Source: Candidatus Magasanikbacteria bacterium RIFCSPLOWO2_02_FULL_44_11 (GTDB lineage Bacteria; Patescibacteriota; Patescibacteriia; Magasanikbacterales; GWA2-37-8). From it: 19,949 nt of DNA. This document shows, piece after piece, positions 14,973 to 19,949 of the stretch. Under the pieces are notes generated by a model. The model ran no database searches, was not told where the DNA came from, and was given only the letters and a program-made list of their open reading frames with translations. The translations under genes and the position numbers were made by a program. The DNA lies in contig MFQK01000028.1 in assembly GCA_001783035.1 (NCBI GenBank), positions 16,792 through 36,740 on the forward strand. Direction: 5' to 3'. Position 1 is the first letter of the stretch; the number at the start of each line of letters is the position of its first letter.

Positions 14973-15049
14973 CGAAAGTGTATCTTCGATATAATCTCAC
15001 TGGTTAGGAAATGGTTCTGGAATGACCATTTAGATTCTTCATTTCGATT

Positions 15050-15979
15050 ATGAAATACATTCAGGAGGTGGAAGCAAACGGCTTGGTTTGGGTTAACGTT
15101 TCGCGTCAGCATGAAAAAGAGTTGAGCGAGCTTGGTAAAAGGTTTGGTTTTGAAAGAGCCGATATTGCCGAGGCGTTGCCCCCGTTTCAACGTCCTAAAA
15201 TTGTCAAAAGAGGACATTATTATTTGATTATTCTTCATTTTCCCATTTTTAATCGCGAGACCAAGCGTCTCGGTTTTACGGAAGTGGATATTTTTTTGAG
15301 TTCCCAATTTTTTGTCTCTTTTCATGACGGCAGCCTTCCGCGTTTGGAATCATTTTTTGCGGAATGCCGGAAAAACGTCGATGTGCGGCAGCGTTTTTTC
15401 GACGGGACAGCCGTGCATATTTTTTTGGAGGCTTGGTCTCGTTTATGCGACGCGATTTTTCCAAGTTTATTGCATATTAATGCCGATATTAACAGCGTCG
15501 ATAAAGAATTATTTGGCCAACTGAGAAATGAGGGGCATATGGCTAAGGAAATTTTGCGGCTTAAAACGAACATTGTCACTTTTCGTCGGACCATGCAGGG
15601 ACATCGCCTGGTACTCGATCGTCTGGTAATTTATGGCGGTCACGATCTGCGCGTCGTCAACTATCAATCATTTATCACCGGTTTGCGAGAAAATACTACG
15701 GAAATTTGGCATATGTTGGAAAGTCAAAAGGAAAGTATTAACGCGCTCCACGAAACGAATGAGTCTATTTTGACGCTGCGGACAAATGAAGTGATGAAAA
15801 CTTTAACGATTATTTCGGTGTTGACGTTTCCTTTGACGCTGTTGGCGGCTATTTTGGCGATTCGCGCGCCGGGCACGCCATTTGTTGATCATCCATGGGG
15901 GTTTTTTATTATTATTTCCACATCTTTCATGGGGGCGGCGACCATGTTGTTTACTTTCAAGAAAAAGGGGTGGGTGTAA
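15050..15979 (+). CDS. CorA-like divalent cation transporter lacking the GMN signature
   Basis: CorA proteins are pentameric channels for Mg2+, Co2+ or related ions. This 309-residue protein has the family plan: an alpha/beta cytoplasmic domain (residues 1-125), a long helical stalk (about 130-245) and two C-terminal helices (about 249-271 and 283-302), ending in a basic tail KKKGWV. The stalk ends in the usual ESILTLRTNEVMKTLTIISV. TM1 continues TFPLTLLAAILAIRAPGTP, where relatives have the near-invariant Gly-Met-Asn ion filter; here positions 270-272 are Ala-Ile-Arg. The HPWGFFIII after the loop matches normal relatives, so alignment is not in doubt. A changed or lost transport function is likely. 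No Shine-Dalgarno site is seen. Confidence 0.85.
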   Translation: MKYIQEVEANGLVWVNVSRQHEKELSELGKRFGFERADIAEALPPFQRPKIVKRGHYYLIILHFPIFNRETKRLGFTEVDIFLSSQFFVSFHDGSLPRLESFFAECRKNVDVRQRFFDGTAVHIFLEAWSRLCDAIFPSLLHINADINSVDKELFGQLRNEGHMAKEILRLKTNIVTFRRTMQGHRLVLDRLVIYGGHDLRVVNYQSFITGLRENTTEIWHMLESQKESINALHETNESILTLRTNEVMKTLTIISVLTFPLTLLAAILAIRAPGTPFVDHPWGFFIIISTSFMGAATMLFTFKKKGWV

Positions 15980-16049
15980 AATAAGCACTTGTCTTGACTG
16001 AAAGCGGGCAGTGAGAAGCTGTAGGCTTCCTTATTTTAGAGCTTATTTT
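15978..16049. terminator. Bidirectional terminator between corA-like gene and cysS
   Basis: AAAATAAGC (15978-15986) is the exact inverse of GCTTATTTT (16041-16049). The arms include parts of both stop codons (TAA of the CorA-like gene and TTA of cysS). Inside are two smaller hairpins, ACTG/CAGT near 15998-16013 and GAAGC/GCTTC near 16014-16028. A T-rich run follows on the plus strand. The layout is an outer stem with two inner hairpins. Confidence 0.65.
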
Positions 16050-17410
16050 TCGATAATTTTAGTACCTTCTTTGGTGTCTATGACAGAGTAGCCGTGCTGT
16101 TCGAGCTCCTGACGCAGCCGGTCGCTTTCGTCCCAATTTTTGTTTTCTCGGGCTGTGTCACGCTGTTTCACTAGTTTCTCGATTTCCAATGGCAGTGCCG
16201 CGGCTTTTTTTTCTTTTATATTCTTTTTAATATCTAATCCCAAAATTTCATCGAAGTGGAGTAATGTTTTTTGGTCGATGGTTTTTTCGTTGACCGCCTT
16301 CCATATTAAGGCGAGCCCGCCGGGAAGATCAAGGTCGTTAGTGATGTGCTTATGGAATGCTTCAGGCAGGGTTTTATTTTCAGGTAATTTTTTAGGGAGC
16401 CGCCGAGCTGCCTCGTATAGTCGTTCCAAACCCGTTTGGGCGGCTTCCAAAGCTTCCCAGGTAAAATTGAGCTGCTTGCGATAATGTCCTTGCAGTAAAA
16501 AATAACGATAGGCGAGCGGGCTAAAACCTTTTTCGATAAGGGTAGTGAGCGTAATGAAATTATCGCCGGACTTGGCCATTTTTGTTTCGCTGATCAACAA
16601 AAATTCACTGTGCATCCAAACATTGGCCAGTGATTTGTCGAACGCCGCTTCGCTTTGCGCAATTTCATTCGTATGATGCACGGGAATATGGTCGATGCCG
16701 CCGGCGTGGATGTCAAACGGCTGGCCAAGATATTTTGTAGCCATAGCCGAGCATTCAATATGCCAGCCGGGGAAGCCCAGACCCCATGGGCTTTTCCATT
16801 CCATTTGCCGTTTTTCTCCTGACGGCGAAAATTTCCAAAGCGCAAAGTCCGTGATATTTTTCTTTTCACCGAACTCCACTCGTGCTCCGGCCTTCAAATC
16901 TTGACTGCGAAGACGGGCGAGCTTGCCATAGTCTGGTAATTTTGACGTATCAAAATAGATACCGTCGGCCGTGCGATAGGTAAAGCCTTTTTTTTCTAAA
17001 AGTTTAATCAGGTTGATTTGTTCTTTGATATGATCGGTCGCCCGGGGAAGTTTGTCGGGCGGGAGAATATTAAGATTGGCAGTATCTTTTAAAAAAGATT
17101 GTGTATAAAATTTTGCAATTTCCCAGGCCGACTTTTTTTCTCGTCGGGAACCTTTTTCCATTTTATCTTCACCCGTATCGCCGTTGCTGGTCAAATGGCC
17201 GACATCGGTGATGTTCATGATATGTTTTACTTTGAAACCCTGGTGGATCAAAACGCGTTTCAAAATGTCTTCAAAAAGATACGCGCGCAGATTACCGATA
17301 TGCGCGTGATGATAGACCGTCGGGCCACAAGCATATAAGCCTACTTTTTTATTTTTTAAAGGCTTAAACTCTTCGATTTTTTTGGTCAGTGTGTTGTAGA
17401 GTAAAATCAT
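16043..17410 (-). CDS. cysS: Cysteinyl-tRNA synthetase
   Basis: CysS joins cysteine to tRNA-Cys, a class I enzyme using a zinc ion to recognise the substrate thiol. The 455 residues are typical. [17 protein letters not shown] holds zinc ligand Cys28 and the HIGH-type motif HIGN at 37-40. [10 protein letters not shown] and the [15 protein letters not shown] segment supply the other zinc ligands. The KMSKS loop reads KMAKS at 277-281, an accepted variant. The C-terminal helices and tail ([24 protein letters not shown]) match the tRNA-binding end. The gene converges on the CorA-like gene. The inverted repeat at 17425-17522 begins 15 bases before the start codon, so it may be in the leader or overlap the promoter. 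Confidence 0.97.
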   Translation of the reverse strand: MILLYNTLTKKIEEFKPLKNKKVGLYACGPTVYHHAHIGNLRAYLFEDILKRVLIHQGFKVKHIMNITDVGHLTSNGDTGEDKMEKGSRREKKSAWEIAKFYTQSFLKDTANLNILPPDKLPRATDHIKEQINLIKLLEKKGFTYRTADGIYFDTSKLPDYGKLARLRSQDLKAGARVEFGEKKNITDFALWKFSPSGEKRQMEWKSPWGLGFPGWHIECSAMATKYLGQPFDIHAGGIDHIPVHHTNEIAQSEAAFDKSLANVWMHSEFLLISETKMAKSGDNFITLTTLIEKGFSPLAYRYFLLQGHYRKQLNFTWEALEAAQTGLERLYEAARRLPKKLPENKTLPEAFHKHITNDLDLPGGLALIWKAVNEKTIDQKTLLHFDEILGLDIKKNIKEKKAAALPLEIEKLVKQRDTARENKNWDESDRLRQELEQHGYSVIDTKEGTKIIEK

Positions 17411-17424
17411 AGAATCATGAAATA

Positions 17425-17522
17425 GGCGGGGTAGTGGTTACATTTGAGCGGGTTCGACGACCGCAGTCGTCGCCCTGAGGCCTCGCGGCCGAGGAAAGCG
17501 AAAATGTAATCACTACCCAGCC
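17425..17522. repeat. Long inverted repeat with two inner hairpins between cysS and pilM
   Basis: Bases 17429-17445 pair with 17502-17518 at 17 positions, one of them G-T. One mismatch further out, GGC (17425-17427) pairs with GCC (17520-17522). The enclosed core holds CGACGAC/GTCGTCG (17455-17472, four-base loop) and CCTCG/CGAGG (17481-17494, four-base loop). The outline is the same as in the repeats at 2615 and 4400: one long stem and two hairpins. The sequence is different. It lies between divergent genes, so a terminator role is not obvious. Confidence 0.85.
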
Positions 17523-17586
17523 TGCCACCATTCTACTAGTTTTTTCGTTAGTTATCAACAGCGCTCTATATAGGAAGCGATTTTTT

Positions 17587-17595
17587 TGCTATACT
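17587..17595 (+). promoter_or_regulatory. pilM promoter, extended -10
   Basis: TGC (17587-17589) directly precedes TATACT (17590-17595), an extended -10. No clear -35 is visible. The inferred start near 17602 leaves a leader of about 24 bases with no Shine-Dalgarno site before the ATG at 17626. Confidence 0.6.
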
Positions 17596-17625
17596 GGTTG
17601 TAGCTGTTACTCTATATAAGAATGC

Positions 17626-18774
17626 ATGTTTGGTTTTGGTAAACTACGATCATATCTTGGCATCGATTTGGGTGCCGGTGGTGTCAAGCTCGTCGAGCTC
17701 CGCAATGAAAAGAAGCGGGCGGTTTTGCATACCTATGGGTTTACCGAGAGTGCGCAAGATATTCATCAGTTACTTTTTAAGCAAGAAGCGGCCGAGGAGA
17801 ATGTCGGTTTGCGTCCGATTGAACAAAAACCGGCTACGGCGCCCGTGATTTTGGTTGATCAATCCAAAATTACCGCATATGCGAGCATCATCCGAGCGGT
17901 TTGCGATGAAGCAAAGGTACAATCAAAAATTGCCGTGGCGAGCCTGCCGGTTTCGACGGTTTTTCATGCCATCGTGACTCTGCCCATGGTCAAGCGTGAG
18001 GAATTCGATCGGATTATGCGGGCGGAAATTAAAAAATTACTACCTTATCCGCTCGAAGATATGGTGATTGATTCGCAAGTATTGCCCGATGTCTCTGAAA
18101 CCAAGACGCAACGTGTTCTTGTCAATGCCGTACCGCGGGCCATCGTTGTTTTCTATACCAAAGTTTTTCAAGAGGCCGGCTTGACGCTCGAGTCGCTGGA
18201 GCCCGAATCAATCGCCTTGGCCAGGTCGCTTGTTGGAAAAGATAAGGCCACGCAAGTAATTGTGGACATTGGCGCCGAGCGGACTAATTTTTTTATTGTT
18301 GACCAGGCGGTGCCGGTGACGCACCACAGTATCGAGCGCGGTGGTGATAAGATGAACGCTATTCTTGCCGCGACACTCGGGCTCGAGCCGGGCAAAACAA
18401 CGGAACAACTCAAACATGATGTTTTTTCGTATCTCATGGCGCATCCAAATGAAACAGCCATAAAAAAAGAACAATTCCTGATTGTCTTTAATTCCATTAT
18501 TGAACCGATTTTAAAAGAAATTGAATATAGTTTAGAACTTTATCTTCGGCAGAGCGCCAATCAAGATAAGCGTCCTGAAAAAGTTATTTTAACCGGCGGG
18601 AGCGCGCTGCTACCGTATTTGGCGGAACATATTTCTGAAAAATTTAAAATGAAATGTTATATCGGCGACCCATGGGGCCGTGTGGTTTATCAAAATGGTT
18701 TGCGGCCCATACTCCAGGCTATCGCCCCACGTATGTCTGTCGCTATTGGTCTTGCCCTACGGAACGTGTTATAA
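17626..18774 (+). CDS. pilM: Type IV pilus assembly protein PilM
   Basis: PilM is an actin-like cytoplasmic ATPase-fold protein that ties the inner-membrane pilus platform (PilN/PilO) to the cytoplasm. The 382 residues show the fold's signatures. The phosphate-1 motif is YLGIDLGAGGVKLVEL (10-25), the phosphate-2 region is VIVDIGAERTNFFIVDQ near 211-227, and the adenosine motif is VILTGGSALLPYLAEHI near 320-336. The segment KREEFDRIMRAEIKKLLPYPLEDM is characteristic of PilM. Length is normal for CPR. No pilN or pilO follows, so the platform genes must be elsewhere or absent. A receiver protein and a pilin come next on the same strand. The 3' end contains a promoter for the receiver gene. Confidence 0.95.
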   Translation: MFGFGKLRSYLGIDLGAGGVKLVELRNEKKRAVLHTYGFTESAQDIHQLLFKQEAAEENVGLRPIEQKPATAPVILVDQSKITAYASIIRAVCDEAKVQSKIAVASLPVSTVFHAIVTLPMVKREEFDRIMRAEIKKLLPYPLEDMVIDSQVLPDVSETKTQRVLVNAVPRAIVVFYTKVFQEAGLTLESLEPESIALARSLVGKDKATQVIVDIGAERTNFFIVDQAVPVTHHSIERGGDKMNAILAATLGLEPGKTTEQLKHDVFSYLMAHPNETAIKKEQFLIVFNSIIEPILKEIEYSLELYLRQSANQDKRPEKVILTGGSALLPYLAEHISEKFKMKCYIGDPWGRVVYQNGLRPILQAIAPRMSVAIGLALRNVL

Positions 18775-18775
18775 T
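18767..18775 (+). promoter_or_regulatory. Internal promoter at the pilM 3' end for the receiver gene
   Basis: TGT (18767-18769) and TATAAT (18770-18775) form an extended -10 that overlaps the pilM stop codon. A weak TTGGTC lies 18 bases upstream. It would drive the receiver gene separately from pilM. Confidence 0.55.
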
Positions 18776-18816
18776 GCAGAGAACATTTAGGGGGAGAAAT
18801 CACTTATATCGTATTT

Positions 18817-19203
18817 ATGTCCGAAGAAACAAATAAAGTCCATGTTTTGTTGGTGGAGGATGATGTTTTCTTGTCTGGTATTTACCAGAAGAAATTTGAA
18901 ATGGAGGGCTTTAAAATAAGTACGTCGGATAATGGTGAAAAAGGATTGGCCGATGCTAAAAAGAAAAAACCAGATATTATTTTACTCGATGTTTTGTTGC
19001 CAAAAATGGATGGTTTCAGCGTCTTGAAACAATTAAAAGAAGACGTGGCGACCAAAAATATTCCCGTGATTTTATTGACTAATTTAGGACAAAAAGATGA
19101 TGTTGAAAAAGGTCTGGAAGCCGGCGCGGTTGATTATCTTATTAAAGCCCATTTTAAGCCGTCGGAAATTGTAGAAAAAGTCCGGAAGGTGCTGGGCATA
19201 TAA
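18817..19203 (+). CDS. Stand-alone response regulator receiver protein
   Basis: The 128 residues form one complete receiver domain and nothing more. The acidic pocket is Glu14, Asp15 and Asp16. The phosphorylated residue is Asp58 in IILLDVLLPKMDGF, the switch residue Thr88 is in VILLTNL, and the conserved Lys110 is in DYLIKAHFKPSE. With no output domain, it would work like CheY or PilG/PilH, by binding a partner. The pilM and pilin genes on either side make pilus control the natural guess. No histidine kinase is nearby. A GGGGGAG run about 20 bases before the start is too far to be a normal ribosome site; no closer in-frame ATG exists. Confidence 0.93.
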   Translation: MSEETNKVHVLLVEDDVFLSGIYQKKFEMEGFKISTSDNGEKGLADAKKKKPDIILLDVLLPKMDGFSVLKQLKEDVATKNIPVILLTNLGQKDDVEKGLEAGAVDYLIKAHFKPSEIVEKVRKVLGI

Positions 19204-19238
19204 ATTAGAGGTTATGTTTTCGCAAACAGATTATCGGA

Positions 19239-19246
19239 AGGGGGTG
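19239..19246 (+). promoter_or_regulatory. Ribosome binding site of the pilin gene
   Basis: AGGGGGTG ends eight bases before the ATG at 19255. It is the clearest Shine-Dalgarno site in the window, where most genes have none, and suggests that the pilin is strongly translated. Confidence 0.75.
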
Positions 19247-19254
19247 AAAAAATT

Positions 19255-19677
19255 ATGAACAAACGAGGTTTTACGTTGATTGAACTCTTGGTCGTTATCG
19301 CGATCATTGGTTTATTGTCAACCTTGGCAGTAGTGGCTCTGGGTTCAGCCCGCGTCAAAGCGCGCGACTCAAAACGTTTGTCTGACTTAAAACAACTGCA
19401 GACTGCGCTCGAGCTTTATTACACTGATCAAAACGCCTATCCAGCCGGCAGCAGCGTTGGTTTAGGTTCTGGCAACTATGCTTGTTTGAATTCAAGCGGT
19501 TGGGCAGCGACCGGTTGTGCTTCCCCATATATGGGACAAGTTCCAAATGATCCAAATAGTGGTGCGTACACGTATACGGCTGCATCCGGTTCGTATACCA
19601 TCACCGGTACTTTGGAAGGCACGGTTAACGGTTTGAGCGAAGGCGTCACATTGTCACCAGGTGGCATTGCCGACTAA
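19255..19677 (+). CDS. Type IV pilin / pseudopilin
   Basis: The protein begins [27 protein letters not shown], a textbook class III signal. Prepilin peptidase cuts after Gly5, Phe6 becomes the methylated N-terminus, and the conserved Glu falls at mature position 5. A hydrophobic helix follows to about residue 30, then an amphipathic spine ([20 protein letters not shown]). The globular head has Cys77 and Cys88, likely a disulfide loop. The motif NAYPAG resembles type II secretion major pseudopilins (GspG-like). Length 140 is normal. The gene has a strong Shine-Dalgarno site and stands after the receiver gene. Whether it is a pilus subunit or a minor pseudopilin cannot be told from sequence. 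Confidence 0.95.
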   Translation: MNKRGFTLIELLVVIAIIGLLSTLAVVALGSARVKARDSKRLSDLKQLQTALELYYTDQNAYPAGSSVGLGSGNYACLNSSGWAATGCASPYMGQVPNDPNSGAYTYTAASGSYTITGTLEGTVNGLSEGVTLSPGGIAD

Positions 19678-19703
19678 TTGTTTATAAACCTAATAAAACC
19701 CTT

Positions 19704-19845
19704 TGATTCGTACCCCATTTAGTAGACACGAATTAAAAACCTACTTTTTGGATTTCAAAAGATGATTCCGGTATTCTACCGGAGTCATTTTTTTTAAATT
19801 CCATTGCGGTCGTTCGTGGTTGTAATATTCCACAAACTTTCGACA
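19704..19845 (-). mobile_element. Truncated end of an IS3-family insertion sequence
   Basis: The segment begins with TGATTCGTACCCCATTTAGT, which has the TG terminus and the position of a terminal inverted repeat. It then carries the last 35 or so codons of a transposase. The coding homology stops at about 19845, so the piece seems to be a remnant 3' end. The other terminal repeat is not in the window, so the exact end and any target duplication cannot be confirmed. Confidence 0.6.
19741..19845 (-). pseudogene. C-terminal fragment of an IS3-family (IS150-like) transposase
   Basis: On the minus strand the frame reads CRKFVEYYNHERPQWNLKKM and TPVEYRNHLLKSKK to a TAG stop at 19743-19741. The YYN..R.Q..L...TPVEYR pattern is the end of the integrase-type catalytic domain of IS3/IS150 transposases. 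In the same frame a TGA (19848-19846) comes just before it, and the sequence beyond does not resemble a transposase in any frame. The gene is therefore cut off and not functional as seen. Confidence 0.7.
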
Positions 19846-19949
19846 TCAGTCTACCCAATTTAATCCATAAGTCAAAGCGATTATTACGAAAAAGGCAAGC
19901 ACACTACTGTCACTGACCACTTTCGTATTCCTTGCCCTAGCTACTGCTT
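19846..19949 (-). CDS. C-terminal end of an unrecognised open frame (5' partial)
   Basis: On the minus strand the frame is open from the window edge for 33 codons and stops at 19848-19846. It reads through KVVSDSSVLAFFVIIALTYG and then LNWVD. The hydrophobic run SVLAFFVIIALTYGL could be a membrane segment. It may be the end of a neighbouring gene or chance. I do not recognise it. Confidence 0.25.
   Translation of the reverse strand, partial: AVARARNTKVVSDSSVLAFFVIIALTYGLNWVD

Noticed and set aside
17411..17530. Possible T-box leader upstream of cysS, since T-boxes often control aminoacyl-tRNA synthetase genes
   Set aside because: On the minus strand I find no TGGNACC-type antiterminator bulge or specifier loop; the sequence is a symmetrical inverted repeat.
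17552..17560. TTATCAACA, one mismatch from a DnaA box
   Set aside because: A single near-match with no cluster, no AT-rich unwinding region and no dnaA or dnaN nearby; chance is likely.
19846..19848. TGA read as a sense codon, joining the hydrophobic frame to the transposase end
   Set aside because: No other gene in the window has an internal TGA, Trp is TGG throughout, and the upstream residues do not resemble an IS3 transposase.

Overview
This window looks like part of a Candidate Phyla Radiation (Patescibacteria) genome, probably of a Parcubacteria-like lineage. That is an inference from gene content. The SecD carries parvulin-type domains inside its extracytoplasmic region. There is a large membrane-anchored VirD4/TraG-like ATPase plus an ATPase-less paralogue. 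PilM, a pilin and a lone receiver protein stand together without the rest of a pilus operon. Shine-Dalgarno sites are scarce, and promoters often carry an extended -10 (TGn before the -10 hexamer). TGG encodes Trp and no gene needs UGA as a sense codon, so the SR1/Gracilibacteria code is not indicated.

Layout. 1-2616: secD (5' end missing) and secF. 2615-4517: a 60-residue membrane protein and a 465-residue paralogue of the ATPase N-terminal half, bracketed by two copies of a structured repeat. 4517-6525: dus and folD, both on the minus strand. 6526-6860: intergenic stretch with a strong hairpin and a possible broken small gene. 6861-9273: an AniA-type copper nitrite reductase and an orphan ParA ATPase, both minus, next to the 3' end of tRNA-Gln. 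9317-14939: a compact minus-strand unit read as 164-residue protein, VirD4-like ATPase, dnaX, C39-like peptidase, tRNA-Gln(CTG). 15050-17410: a CorA-like transporter facing cysS. 17626-19677: pilM, receiver protein, type IV pilin. 19704-19949: the end of an IS3-family element and the start of an unrelated reading frame.

How the genes relate. SecD/SecF drive late protein export, and the inserted parvulin domains would put folding assistance in the same polypeptide. The ATPase unit is tightly packed (14-base overlap, then 4, 27 or 69 depending on start, and 6 base gaps), so envelope, replication and tRNA genes probably share transcripts. PilM and the pilin belong to type IV pilus machinery. The nitrite reductase and ParA look like an accessory insertion.

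The strongest candidate for something undescribed is the repeat at 2615-2738 and 4400-4517. A nearly identical 76-base core holding two hairpins is closed in each copy by an outer stem of about 21-24 bp. The outer stem sequences are unrelated between copies, yet each is complementary to its own partner. Two further intergenic elements (15978-16049 and 17425-17522) share the same shape, a long outer stem with two inner hairpins, but not the sequence. Other points worth a check are the glutamine in place of the axial methionine of the nitrite reductase type 1 copper site, and the loss of the GMN signature in the CorA-like protein.
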